Of a stretch of DNA of 64,000 nucleotides, positions 42,391 to 50,959 are shown piece after piece; the stretch's first letter is position 1; each line of letters begins with the position of its first letter. The notes beneath the pieces were generated by a model. The model did no database searches. It saw nothing but the letters and a program-made list of their open reading frames with translations, and was not told the origin of the DNA. Both the position numbers and the translations under genes were made by a program. Source of the DNA: FEN-1219 sp963713355 (GTDB lineage: Bacteria; Pseudomonadota; Gammaproteobacteria; Steroidobacterales; Rariloculaceae); the NCBI GenBank assembly GCA_963713355.1, contig CAVQLK010000006.1, positions 806,001 through 870,000 on the forward strand. The letters are read 5' to 3'.

Positions 42391-43731
42391 ATGCCGCGCG
42401 AGAAGCTAGGCAAAACGCAGAGCAAGCAGTTCGAGCGCAAGGCGGCCGTGCGCCGCCGGCAAATTGCCGGCGCCCGCGAGGAATGGCGAGCATCCGCATT
42501 TACGCACGCGCTCGACCAGTTCGACGCGGCGGCGCGCCGTTTGAAGCTCAGCGACAATCAGATCGCCATGATCAAGCTGCCGCGGCGCACGACCGAGGTG
42601 CTGCTGCCCGTGCGCATGGACGACGGCACGATCCGCAACTTCAGCGCCTTTCGCGTGCAGCACAACATGGCGCGCGGGCCGGCGAAGGGCGGGATCCGCT
42701 TCCATCAAGACGTCACGGTCGACGAGGTCAAAGCGCTCGCGTTCTGGATGACGTACAAGTGCGCCGTCGTCGGTATTCCGATGGGCGGAGCGAAAGGCGG
42801 CGTCGTCGTCGATCCGCGGACGCTGTCGCAGGGTGAGCGCGAGCGGGTGTCGCGCCGCTACATGGCCGAGATGATCGATCTCTTCGGCCCCGACAGCGAC
42901 GTGCCCGGTCCCGACGTCAACACGGGCCCGCAAGTCATGGGCTGGATGCTCGACACTTACGTCATGCACAAGCGCGACTTCCTACCGGGCGTCATCACGG
43001 GCAAGCCGATGGAGCTCGGCGGCTCCGCGGGACGCCAAAGCGCGACGTCGCGCGGCCTCATCTGTTGCGTGCGCCAAGCCGCGGCTCGCCTGGGCTTGGA
43101 GCTCAAAGGAGCGACGGCTGCCATCCAGGGGTTCGGTAATGTCGGCAGTCATGCGGCGAAGTTTCTCGCGCAAAGCGGCGTCACGATCGTCGCAATCAGC
43201 GATGCCGAGGGTGCGTTCCGCAAGACGAGCGGCATCGACGTCGACACCGCGATTGCGCACGTCGTCCGTCGCGGCACGCTGGCTGGCTTCAAGGGCGCGG
43301 TGCCGATGCGCCGCGCGTCGCAGCTGCTCGAGCTTCCCGTCGACATCCTCGTGCCGGCCGCGCTCGAGAATCAAATCACGACGCAGAATGCTGTGCGCAT
43401 CCGGGCGCGCATCGTCGCCGAAGGCGCGAATGGTCCGACGACGCCCGCGGCCGACGCGATACTCGCGCGCCGCGGTACGTTCATCATCCCCGACATTCTG
43501 TGCAACGCCGGCGGCGTCACGGTGTCGTATCTCGAGTGGGTGCAGAACCGCATGGGGTACTACTGGCCCGAGCAGCGCGTCAACGACGACTTGCAACGCA
43601 TCATGGAAACCGCGTTCGACGAGGTCTACACGACGATGCAGCGTCGCCGCGTGAGCATGCGAATCGCGGCTTTCATGGTCGCGATTCGCCGCGTGACGGA
43701 AGCGTCGGAGCTGCGCGGCCTTTACGCTTGA
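42391..43731 (+). CDS. gdhA: Glu/Leu/Phe/Val dehydrogenase (glutamate dehydrogenase type)
   Basis: 446 residues. N-terminal dimerisation domain with the substrate/catalytic region FRVQHNMARGPAKGGIRFHQ and GIPMGGAKGGVVVDP (catalytic Lys), then an NAD(P) Rossmann domain with GFGNVGSHAAKFLAQ, and a helical C-terminus. It should interconvert glutamate and 2-oxoglutarate plus ammonia. An N-terminal basic extension of about 40 residues precedes the usual start. The next gene begins 18 bp after it and may be co-transcribed. Cofactor preference cannot be read from this alone. Confidence 0.9.
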   Translation: MPREKLGKTQSKQFERKAAVRRRQIAGAREEWRASAFTHALDQFDAAARRLKLSDNQIAMIKLPRRTTEVLLPVRMDDGTIRNFSAFRVQHNMARGPAKGGIRFHQDVTVDEVKALAFWMTYKCAVVGIPMGGAKGGVVVDPRTLSQGERERVSRRYMAEMIDLFGPDSDVPGPDVNTGPQVMGWMLDTYVMHKRDFLPGVITGKPMELGGSAGRQSATSRGLICCVRQAAARLGLELKGATAAIQGFGNVGSHAAKFLAQSGVTIVAISDAEGAFRKTSGIDVDTAIAHVVRRGTLAGFKGAVPMRRASQLLELPVDILVPAALENQITTQNAVRIRARIVAEGANGPTTPAADAILARRGTFIIPDILCNAGGVTVSYLEWVQNRMGYYWPEQRVNDDLQRIMETAFDEVYTTMQRRRVSMRIAAFMVAIRRVTEASELRGLYA

Positions 43732-43749
43732 CGAGCAGGAGAACCAAAG

Positions 43750-44058
43750 ATGGCGAAACCGAAACATTTCCAGCGGCTCGCGAAGCGCTATCCCGAGTAC
43801 ATCGCCGCCGTCCAGAAGCTCGGCACGGCGGTCAAAGAGGCCGGCCCTCTCGAGCCGAAAATCGCAGAGCTGATCCAGCTCGCAGCGGCGGCCGCCGTGC
43901 AGTCCGAAGGCTCGGTGCATAGCCACGTGCGCCGAGCGCTGAAGGCGGGCGCCACGGCCGACGAGATCAACCACACGCTGCTGCTGCTGACGAGCACGAT
44001 CGGCTTTCCAGCCGTCGCTGCTGCGCTTTCGTGGGTCGACGACGATAGCTCGACCTAG
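43750..44058 (+). CDS. Carboxymuconolactone decarboxylase-like (AhpD fold) protein
   Basis: 102 residues. The CMD/AhpD fold is suggested by GPLEPKIAELIQLAAAAAVQ and HSHVRRALKAGATADEINHT. In peroxidase-type AhpD proteins the helix carries CxxC; here it is EGSVHSHVRRA with no cysteine, so peroxidase activity is unlikely. Members of this group with unlinked function are common. It is 18 bp after the glutamate dehydrogenase gene. Confidence 0.85.
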   Translation: MAKPKHFQRLAKRYPEYIAAVQKLGTAVKEAGPLEPKIAELIQLAAAAAVQSEGSVHSHVRRALKAGATADEINHTLLLLTSTIGFPAVAAALSWVDDDSST

Positions 44059-44190
44059 TCTCGCCACGGGCTCGTGCTCGCCGAGAGTCATCGGTGTCGA
44101 TTTGGACCCTGCTCGTTCGACTCTAGGTAGAGCCGAACGAGACGGTCCTCATCGCCCCCCACGTGTCCAATTAGATCAAGGAGATAGCTA

Positions 44191-44604
44191 ATGAGATTCA
44201 TGATCTTGGTGAAGGCTACGCGCGACTCCGAAGCCGGCAAGCAAGCGCCCGAGAGCCTGTTCGGCGAGATGGCAACCTATCACGAGCAGCTCGCCAAGGC
44301 CGGCGTGCTGCTCGACGGCTCGGGGCTCCAGCCGAGCGCGAAGGGCTGGCGCATTCGCTACTCGGGCGACAAGCGCACGGTCGTCGACGGCCCGTTCGCC
44401 GAGACCAAGGAGCTCGTCGCCGGCTATACGCTGATCCAGACGAAGACGCGCGAGGAAGCGCTCGAGTGGGCGCGGCGCTTTCCGAATCCTTCGATCGACC
44501 GCGGCGAAGCCGAGATCGAGGTGCGGCAGCTCTACGAGCTCGAGGACTTCGAGCCCAACGCGCAGATCAAGCGCTTCGAGGCAATCAAGGAAATCAGCCG
44601 ATGA
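44191..44604 (+). CDS. YCII/DGPF domain protein
   Basis: 137 residues. It opens MRFMILVKATRDSEAGKQAP and contains the DGPF signature (RTVVDGPFAETKELVAGYTL), typical of YCII-related proteins. It is preceded by a ribosome-binding site (aaggaga, 44179-44185). Function is unknown, though these proteins are often linked to stress regulators. Its stop overlaps the start of the hydrolase gene (ATGA), indicating coupled translation. Confidence 0.9.
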   Translation: MRFMILVKATRDSEAGKQAPESLFGEMATYHEQLAKAGVLLDGSGLQPSAKGWRIRYSGDKRTVVDGPFAETKELVAGYTLIQTKTREEALEWARRFPNPSIDRGEAEIEVRQLYELEDFEPNAQIKRFEAIKEISR

Positions 44605-45449
44605 GTCCCGACCGAATGCCTACTCACGTCGTCTCGAAGGACGGCACGCGCATCGCGTACGAGCGCATGGGCAGCGGCCCTCCTGTCGTGTTGATCGATG
44701 GCGCGATGTGCAGCCGCGCGTTCGGTCCGATGCCGAAGATCGCGGCGCTGCTGAAGGAGCATTTCACTGTCTATCTCTACGACCGGCGCGGCCGCGGCGA
44801 GAGCGGAAACGGCGAGTCGTACTCGAAAGCGCGCGAGGTCGAGGACATCGAGGCGCTCGTTCGGGCGGCCGGCGGCTCTGCGTTCGCCGTCGGCCTGTCG
44901 TCGGGCGGAGCGCTTGCGCTCGAGGCCACAGCGAGCGGCGTGCGCTTGGAAAAAATCGCCGTATACGAGCCGCCGTTCATGCCCGACGACGCGGCGCGTC
45001 ACGCGCAGGCTGACCACGAGGGCAGGCTCAAGGCACTCGTCGCTGCCGGCGAGCGCGGCGCGGCCGTCAAGTACTTCATGCGCGACATGATCGGTGTCCC
45101 AGCGCCCGTCGTGCTGATGATGCAGCTCATGCGCGGTATTTGGAGCAAGCTCAAGGCCGTCGCGCACACCTTGTCGTACGACGCCGCGATCATGGGCGAT
45201 TGGCAAGTGCCGGCGCGGCGGCTCGCGGGCGTTCAAACGCCGACGCTCGCGATGTATGGCGGCAAGACGGAAAGGCGCTTGAAGCGGGCTGTCGAAGAGC
45301 TCGTCAAGGTGCTGCCGAACGTGCGTCAACAGGTCTTGCCGGGCCAGACCCACAACGTCAACGCCGGCGTCCTCGTGCCAGCGCTCGTCGAGTTCTTCAA
45401 GGCCGAAGCTCGCGACGTGTTGGTTGCGCGGGCGCCGCTCGCGTGCTAA
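44601..45449 (+). CDS. Alpha/beta-hydrolase
   Basis: 282 residues from the ATG at 44601, overlapping the YCII gene. Alpha/beta-hydrolase landmarks: PPVVLIDGAMCSRAFGPMPK, VYLYDRRGRGESGNG, the nucleophile elbow GLSSGG with Ser100, and a C-terminal His in LPGQTHNVNAGVLVP. No signal peptide, so cytosolic. The substrate is unknown; the YCII pairing suggests a detoxification or stress role (inference). Confidence 0.85.
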   Translation: MSPDRMPTHVVSKDGTRIAYERMGSGPPVVLIDGAMCSRAFGPMPKIAALLKEHFTVYLYDRRGRGESGNGESYSKAREVEDIEALVRAAGGSAFAVGLSSGGALALEATASGVRLEKIAVYEPPFMPDDAARHAQADHEGRLKALVAAGERGAAVKYFMRDMIGVPAPVVLMMQLMRGIWSKLKAVAHTLSYDAAIMGDWQVPARRLAGVQTPTLAMYGGKTERRLKRAVEELVKVLPNVRQQVLPGQTHNVNAGVLVPALVEFFKAEARDVLVARAPLAC

Positions 45450-45460
45450 CTCCTCGCCGG

Positions 45461-45787
45461 ATGACGCGCAAACCACGTTCTCTCGAGCCCGATGACGCAG
45501 CGGAACCCGATGACCAAGAGCAACAGGAGGGACGCGGCCGCAGCGCGCGCAAGCGCGCGAGCCACGAGCTCACGAAACTAGGAGAACAGCTGCTCGAGCT
45601 GCGCCCGGAGCAGGTTGCGGCACTCGCATTGCCGGAGCGGCTCGAGGAAGCCGTCGCCGAGGCGCGGCGGCTCACGAGCTTCGGCGCAAAGCGGCGCCAG
45701 GTGTTGTTCATCGGCAAGCTCATGCGCAAGCTCGACGAGGAATCGATCGCCGCGATTCGCAAAGCGTTGGAGCCGAGGCACCGTTGA
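45461..45787 (+). CDS. darP: Ribosome-associated protein DarP (YjgA/DUF615)
   Basis: 108 residues from the ATG at 45461. The DUF615 core is clear: SARKRASHELTKLGEQLLEL and LTSFGAKRRQVLFIGKLMRK followed by LDEESIAAIRKALE. DarP/YjgA acts late in 50S subunit assembly (family knowledge). It is shorter than E. coli YjgA (about 180) because the C-terminal region is reduced. It begins eleven bases after the hydrolase stop. Confidence 0.9.
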   Translation: MTRKPRSLEPDDAAEPDDQEQQEGRGRSARKRASHELTKLGEQLLELRPEQVAALALPERLEEAVAEARRLTSFGAKRRQVLFIGKLMRKLDEESIAAIRKALEPRHR

Positions 45788-45852
45788 CCTCTCCCTAGCT
45801 CGAACGGGCGCAAGTCCGGTATCGTGATCGGGTCAACTCCAAGGAGAACCCG

Positions 45853-46335
45853 ATGGCGCAGCAACAGTGGCCGGCCCCTCCGGCGATGCAGATCGACGTC
45901 GCGAAGGACTACGCGGTATCGATCGAGACGAATCGCGGCACGATCGAGCTGACGCTCTATCCGAAGCATGCGCCGCAGACGGTCAACAACTTCGTGTTCC
46001 TGGCGGGGCAGGGGTTCTACGACGGCGTAAAATTCCATCGCGTCATCGACAACTTCATGATCCAGACGGGCGATCCGACTGGCACGGGGCGCGGCGGCCC
46101 CGGCTACAAGTTCGGCGACGAGGTCAAGAGCAATCCGTTGAAGCACGAGCGCGGCGTCATCTCGATGGCGAACGCGGGCCCGAGCACGAACGGCAGCCAG
46201 TTCTTCATCACCCACGCGCCGCAACCGCATTTGAACGGCAAGCACACCGTGTTCGGCAAGGTCACGAAAGGTCTCGACGTCGTCGACGCGATTCAGCAGG
46301 GCGACGTGATGGTCAGCGTGAAAGTCGCGGACTGA
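45853..46335 (+). CDS. Peptidyl-prolyl cis-trans isomerase, cyclophilin type
   Basis: 160 residues. Cyclophilin core with the active-site Arg in FHRVIDNFMIQTGDPTGTG, plus GNTQ-like GPSTNGSQFFITHA and LNGKHTVFGKVTKG. No signal peptide, so a cytosolic PpiB-like enzyme that speeds proline isomerisation. Preceded by a ribosome-binding site (aaggaga, 45841-45847). Ends 124 bp before the LysR gene on the other strand. Confidence 0.92.
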   Translation: MAQQQWPAPPAMQIDVAKDYAVSIETNRGTIELTLYPKHAPQTVNNFVFLAGQGFYDGVKFHRVIDNFMIQTGDPTGTGRGGPGYKFGDEVKSNPLKHERGVISMANAGPSTNGSQFFITHAPQPHLNGKHTVFGKVTKGLDVVDAIQQGDVMVSVKVAD

Positions 46336-46459
46336 CGCGCGAAGCGCCTCTTACATCGGCGGCTTCACGCCGTTCGTCTCGGCGATGATCGCCACGGCCG
46401 TCGCCGATCCGCCGCCTTGCGCGGGCGCGGCGAGTGCCATGACGGTAAATGGGATGTAC

Positions 46460-47431
46460 CTACGGCTTGGCGGCGACGTTGCGCCGCGCCAGTATCCTTT
46501 GAGCCGACGGCTCTTGCACGTCTTCGTCGCCGGCCGCCGCGAAAAGCTGCGCGAACACGCCTCGGATCCACCGATTGCCGGGCTCGCGGTGGAAACGCTC
46601 GTGCCAATGTTGGGCCACGTCGATTTTAGGTAACCGTGTCGGCGTAGCGAACACGCGCAGACCGAGTGCGCCGCTGAGCTCGGTTGCGATCCCCGCAGGC
46701 AGCGTCGCCACGACGTCCGCGCGGCTTGCCGCGTAAGCCGCGGCGAAGAACGTCGGCACGCGGCAGACGATCTGCTGCGGGGGTAGCACGCGCTCGAGCG
46801 CGCGCTCGACGAGTTGATGCTCGTGCCCCGTGCCGGCCGTCGACACGAGCACGTGCCGCTCGGCCTCGAAGGCCGCGAGCGACGGCTTCGCGTCGATGCG
46901 CGGATGGTCGCGGCGAACGACGCTGACGTAGTTGACGGACCATAGCGTCTGGCGGCGGATGCGCTTCGATCGACTGCGAAACGACCCCATTGCGAAATCG
47001 AGTCGACCGGCCTCGAGCGAGGCCTCGAGCTCCTCGAACTCGAGCGGTGTCACGCGCAGCCGCACGCCGGGCGAATGACGTTCGAGATACGACAACAGCC
47101 GCGGCAGGAGCCGCACGAGCCCCGAGTCGACGACGCTGAAGGAGAAAGTTCGCGTCGAGGTTTTGGGATCGAACGGCCGATGGCGCGCGCGCAACATCGT
47201 CACGTCGTCGAGCAGCGCGTGCACGGCATCGGCGAGCTCGAGCGCCTTGGCTGTCGGCTCCATGCGGTGGCCTGCGCGCACGAACAGCGGATCCGCGAAG
47301 TAGCGCCGCAGCTTCGCCAGCGTCTTGCTGAGCGCCGGCTGCGCCACGCCGAGCACCGTCGCGGCGCGCGTCAGGTTGCGCTCGCGAAGGAGCACCTCGA
47401 AGGCACGCAGTTGCCGTAGATCGACTTCCAC
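46460..47431 (-). CDS. LysR-family transcriptional regulator
   Basis: 323 residues. The winged HTH is VDLRQLRAFEVLLRERNLTR then AATVLGVAQPALSKTLAKLR, and a substrate-binding domain follows (SFSVVDSGLVRLLPRLLSYL, LDFAMGSFRS), ending with an Arg/Ala-rich tail. It is divergent from the DUF6152 gene at 47543 (111 bp between starts), so it probably regulates that module, possibly in response to an aromatic or small acidic ligand (inference). No operator was confidently identified. Confidence 0.9.
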   Translation of the reverse strand: MEVDLRQLRAFEVLLRERNLTRAATVLGVAQPALSKTLAKLRRYFADPLFVRAGHRMEPTAKALELADAVHALLDDVTMLRARHRPFDPKTSTRTFSFSVVDSGLVRLLPRLLSYLERHSPGVRLRVTPLEFEELEASLEAGRLDFAMGSFRSRSKRIRRQTLWSVNYVSVVRRDHPRIDAKPSLAAFEAERHVLVSTAGTGHEHQLVERALERVLPPQQIVCRVPTFFAAAYAASRADVVATLPAGIATELSGALGLRVFATPTRLPKIDVAQHWHERFHREPGNRWIRGVFAQLFAAAGDEDVQEPSAQRILARRNVAAKP

Positions 47432-47542
47432 ACCGTATTCCCGCCGGGAATCACGTCCATAGCACGTTGCGCATAGTGTACGAAGCGCGGCCAGCCTAGG
47501 CTATCGGTAGTGCGATGCGGCGATGAACAAAGGAGTGTGCTG

Positions 47543-47944
47543 ATGCAGGCGATCAAGCGGGCGGCGGCAGTGCTGTTTCTCGGCGCCTGGCTGCCTGCGG
47601 CGGCCCATCACTCGTTCGCGATTTTCGATCACACGAAGACCCATACTCTGAAGGGCACTGTCCTGTCGTTCCAGTGGACGAATCCGCACGGTTACATCGA
47701 GCTCGACGTGGCTGAAGGACCGGCCGGCGTCGATCGCTACACGGTGGAGCTCACGAGCATCAACATGCTGCGGCGCGCGGGCTGGAAGTCGAGCGACGTT
47801 CACGCCGGCGACGAGGTGACCGCGATCGTCGCGCCGCTGCTGAATGGCGAGCACGGCGGCCTGCTGCTCGAGCTGAAGGTGCCCGATGGCCGCACGCTCG
47901 TGCCGCCGGTCCCGGCGATCAACACCTTCACGAAGACGCCGTGA
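47543..47944 (+). CDS. DUF6152 family protein, second copy
   Basis: 133 residues from the ATG at 47543. Signal peptide AAAVLFLGAWLPAAAHHSFA includes the hallmark; the family segment reads FDHTKTHTLKGTVLSFQWTN then PHGYIELDV, comparable with HHSFAMFDSQQHKLVEGEV and NPHSWLIV in the copy at 39887. It overlaps the next gene by four bases (GTGA arrangement). Regulation by the divergent LysR gene is likely. Confidence 0.85.
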   Translation: MQAIKRAAAVLFLGAWLPAAAHHSFAIFDHTKTHTLKGTVLSFQWTNPHGYIELDVAEGPAGVDRYTVELTSINMLRRAGWKSSDVHAGDEVTAIVAPLLNGEHGGLLLELKVPDGRTLVPPVPAINTFTKTP

Positions 47945-48702
47945 GCACGCGGGCGCGGCATTGCCGCCTCGCGTTGATCGCCGCGATGGCCGCTGCGGCG
48001 CTCCTCAGCTTCGTGGCTTCAGGTCAGAGCGCGGCGCCACCGTTCGATCTGACGGGGTCGTGGGAGCGTTATCGCGGCCCGGCCGGCGACCCGACGAATC
48101 CGCCGCCCGAATCGCCTCCGCCGCTAAAAGCGAATCTGCTCGCCGACTGGGAAGCGCGCCGCACCGCCGAGCGCGAGGCAAATGCGCGTGGCGAGCCTCT
48201 TGCGAGCAACGTCACGCACTGCATTCCTGACGGCGTGCCGTCGATGATGAATGGGCCGTTTCCATTCGAGATCGTCCAGAACGCGACGCAGATCAACATC
48301 GCTCAAGAGGCGTACAGCCAGGTTCGCCGCATCTATCTCGGGAAACCGCAGTTGACGCTCGACGACATCGAGCTCGGGTTCTATGGCCGGTCGGTCGGCG
48401 AATGGCAAGGCGACACGCTCGTCGTCGATACGATCGGCATCAAAGAATACGTGCGGTTTCGCGATGTGCCGCACACGCGCGATATGCGCATCACCGAGCG
48501 GCTCAAGCTCGTACGGCCGGACATCCTCTGGGACGAGATCACGATCGAGGACCCGGCCGTTCTCGAGAAGCCGTGGACGGTGACGTTCGCGTACCGCCGC
48601 ATGCCGGGCTACGAGATCATCGAGTACGTCTGCGAGGACAATCGCGAGTACGCGGACGAAGACGGCGTCACGCGGCTGCGCGTCGGCGACCCGCCCCCCT
48701 AG
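47941..48702 (+). CDS. Secreted DUF6152-partner protein, short form
   Basis: 253 residues from a GTG overlapping the DUF6152 stop. Signal peptide IAAMAAAALLSFVASGQS. The core RRIYLGKPQLTLDDIELGFY, GEWQGDTLVVDTIGIKEYVR and IEDPAVLEKPWTVTFAYRRM corresponds to the 342-residue protein at 38858, so the two modules are related with gene order reversed. Function unknown; no catalytic residues recognised. Confidence 0.72.
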   Translation: MSTRARHCRLALIAAMAAAALLSFVASGQSAAPPFDLTGSWERYRGPAGDPTNPPPESPPPLKANLLADWEARRTAEREANARGEPLASNVTHCIPDGVPSMMNGPFPFEIVQNATQINIAQEAYSQVRRIYLGKPQLTLDDIELGFYGRSVGEWQGDTLVVDTIGIKEYVRFRDVPHTRDMRITERLKLVRPDILWDEITIEDPAVLEKPWTVTFAYRRMPGYEIIEYVCEDNREYADEDGVTRLRVGDPPP

Positions 48703-48886
48703 CCGAAGGCTTATTCCCTCGCGCCCGCTTCGCAATGGCGAACGCGGGGCCTACACTGTTCAGTTTAGGGAAGATTCTCGTAGGGGCACGGGCCCGGGCG
48801 GTCCCATTCGCGACGACAGCGCAACGCAGAATTCGGCAGGGCCGACGGAGCCCAGCCCCGCGGAGGTACGCGCGCAACTCGAGCGG

Positions 48887-50548
48887 GTGCTCGCGAGCCG
48901 CTGTTTCGAGCAGGCCGCGCGCTCGTCGAGCTTTTTGCGGTTCGTCGTAGAGCAGACGCTGGCCGGTCAAGGCGACCGGTTGAAGGGTTACACGATCGCG
49001 GTCGAAGTATTTGGCCGGCCGCAAGACTTCGACGCTCAGAGCGACCCTCTCGTGCGCGTCGAGGCGGGCCGGTTACGCCGCCGTTTGATCGAATACTACG
49101 CCGACGAAGGGCGTGACGATCCCGTGCGCCTCGATCTGCCGCGCGGCAGTTACTTCGTCGTCAGCACCTACCACGGCTCCGCGGTCGCGGCGGCCGCTGC
49201 TGCGTCCGAAGCGGCCGACCCAACGCCGGCGGAGCCGGCCGCCGAGAACGCTTCGGCGCGCAACCGAAGCCGCTGGCGGCGAATTCGCACGCTGGTCGTA
49301 GCCGCGGCGCTGCTCGCCGGCGTCGCCGTCATCGTGTCTCAACGCCGCGAGGTCGCGCGCCTCGAGCACGACGTCACCTCGCACGCGGTCTTGCCCGATG
49401 GCAGGCCGCCGATCATCGTGCAGCCTTTCGAAGCGCTAGGCGGGGCCCGCGGCGTCGACGAGCTTGCGGCGACGCTGACGGAAGAGATCTTCCTCGTGCT
49501 CGACGGTTCCGAGCACCTCGTGGTGCCGGCCGAGGCGAGCGGCGCGATCGCCGCGATGCCGGGATACGTGTTGACCGGCAGCGTCCGTGAGATGGACGGC
49601 GAAGTCAGGATCACGGCACGTGTCGTGCGCAGCGAAAACGGCACGCAGCTGTGGAGCGGTGCCTACGACGAGCGGCTCGACGCGCTGAGCTCGGCCGCGG
49701 GCCAACGCCGCATTGCTCGGCTGATCGCGCTCGCCACGGAGCCTTATGGGCCGATCTTCGAGGCGGAGCTCGAGCGCATGCGCGCCCAGACCGCACACGA
49801 GCCGGCTACGCGCGACTGCGTGCTGCGCTATTACGAATATCGCCGCATCCTCGGTGCAGCCGAGCATGCGAAGGCGCTCGAGTGTTTCGAGCTAGCGACC
49901 GTCCGCGAGCCGGATAACGCCGAGGCGTGGGCGGGTTTATCGCTATTGACCACGGACGCATGGGCGCACGGTTTCGCCGGTCACGGCGGCCGCTCAGCAT
50001 CGCTCGAGCGCGCGCAAGAGACGGCGCGTCGCGCGATGGACGTCGATGGCAACAATCTGCACGCGAATCTCGCGCTCGCCGGCACCCAGTATTTCAGCGG
50101 CGCGGATTTCGGCGAAGTAGCGGATCGAATTCTCGCAGCATGGCCCGAAAACGCCGAAGCGCGGGCTTATATCGGCGCCGCGCTCGTGTTGTCCGGCGAG
50201 ACGAGTCGCGGGAACGCGCTCGTCGCCGAAGCCATCGAGTGGACACCCGCGGTGCCGAGCGGCTACTACGCCATTCGCTCGCTGGCAGCGTTGCGCGAGC
50301 GCCGCTATGAAGATGCGCTCGCGTTCGCGTTGCGCATCGATTCGCCTGATTGGCCGTTGGGACACCTCATTGTGGCCGTCACGGGCGCGCTCGGCGGCCG
50401 CGCCGATCTCGCGGCGCGGGCACGTAGTCGGCTGGTCGAGCTCGACCCGGCGATCGCAGCAAAGCTGCCCGAAGTGATGCGCCGCTGGCGCATCGAACCG
50501 CTTCTGAGCAGCGAGATCGAGCGCGGATTCGCGGCAGCCGGCGACTAA
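48887..50548 (+). CDS. TPR-containing membrane protein with a regulator-type N-domain
   Basis: 553 residues from a GTG at 48887. The N-terminal domain (SSFLRFVVEQTLAGQGDRLK; YTIAVEVFGRPQDFDAQSDP; VRVEAGRLRRRLIEYYADEG) is common in proteins with adenylate-cyclase-like or winged-helix signalling architecture. A single transmembrane helix (TLVVAAALLAGVAVIVS), a TolB-like domain (PPIIVQPFEALGG) and TPR-like repeats follow. The conserved N-domain seems to extend upstream (PAEVRAQLERVLASRCF) without ATG, GTG or TTG, so the true start may be unusual, for example an ATT at 48806. Confidence 0.75.
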   Translation: MLASRCFEQAARSSSFLRFVVEQTLAGQGDRLKGYTIAVEVFGRPQDFDAQSDPLVRVEAGRLRRRLIEYYADEGRDDPVRLDLPRGSYFVVSTYHGSAVAAAAAASEAADPTPAEPAAENASARNRSRWRRIRTLVVAAALLAGVAVIVSQRREVARLEHDVTSHAVLPDGRPPIIVQPFEALGGARGVDELAATLTEEIFLVLDGSEHLVVPAEASGAIAAMPGYVLTGSVREMDGEVRITARVVRSENGTQLWSGAYDERLDALSSAAGQRRIARLIALATEPYGPIFEAELERMRAQTAHEPATRDCVLRYYEYRRILGAAEHAKALECFELATVREPDNAEAWAGLSLLTTDAWAHGFAGHGGRSASLERAQETARRAMDVDGNNLHANLALAGTQYFSGADFGEVADRILAAWPENAEARAYIGAALVLSGETSRGNALVAEAIEWTPAVPSGYYAIRSLAALRERRYEDALAFALRIDSPDWPLGHLIVAVTGALGGRADLAARARSRLVELDPAIAAKLPEVMRRWRIEPLLSSEIERGFAAAGD

Positions 50549-50551
50549 GCG

Positions 50552-50833
50552 CTAGCCAGGCCGCTGCATCTTGCCGTTCGCGGCCGCCAGATGGTCGATG
50601 AGGCTCTGCAGCTCGAGCGTGAAGTCGTCGAGTTGTGCCGCGGCCAGGCGCGCGATCTGCACGAGCTCGACGAGCCCCTCGATGCGCTCCAGGTCGTCTA
50701 CGGCGGCGACAGGAGCCAGCGTCCCGGCTCGGCCGTGTAGCGTCAGCAACGTTCTCAGCGGCCCATCGCGTAGGCGTTCCGACAACGATTCGAAGCTCGA
50801 TGTAGCGGACAGATGCCTTGGCTCTGGGGACAT
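50552..50833 (-). CDS. Small hypothetical protein
   Basis: 93 residues from the ATG at 50833; an ATG at 50863 would add ten residues. It is convergent with the TPR gene, ending four bases from its stop. Codon use is G/C-rich at third positions like its neighbours, and the sequence is helical in character (LERIEGLVELVQIARLAAAQ; DDFTLELQSLIDHLAAANGK). No family recognised, so it could also be a chance open frame. Confidence 0.45.
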   Translation of the reverse strand: MSPEPRHLSATSSFESLSERLRDGPLRTLLTLHGRAGTLAPVAAVDDLERIEGLVELVQIARLAAAQLDDFTLELQSLIDHLAAANGKMQRPG

Positions 50834-50959
50834 GGGGAGTTCGCGGCAAGTGAATAGCATCACGCGAATATGGGCCCCAAGGCGCCGGCCGCCACGTGTC
50901 TTACGGTAATGCCCCCGGAATGCCGCCGCCGCGCGGACCGCAACAAACCGTTACGTCTA

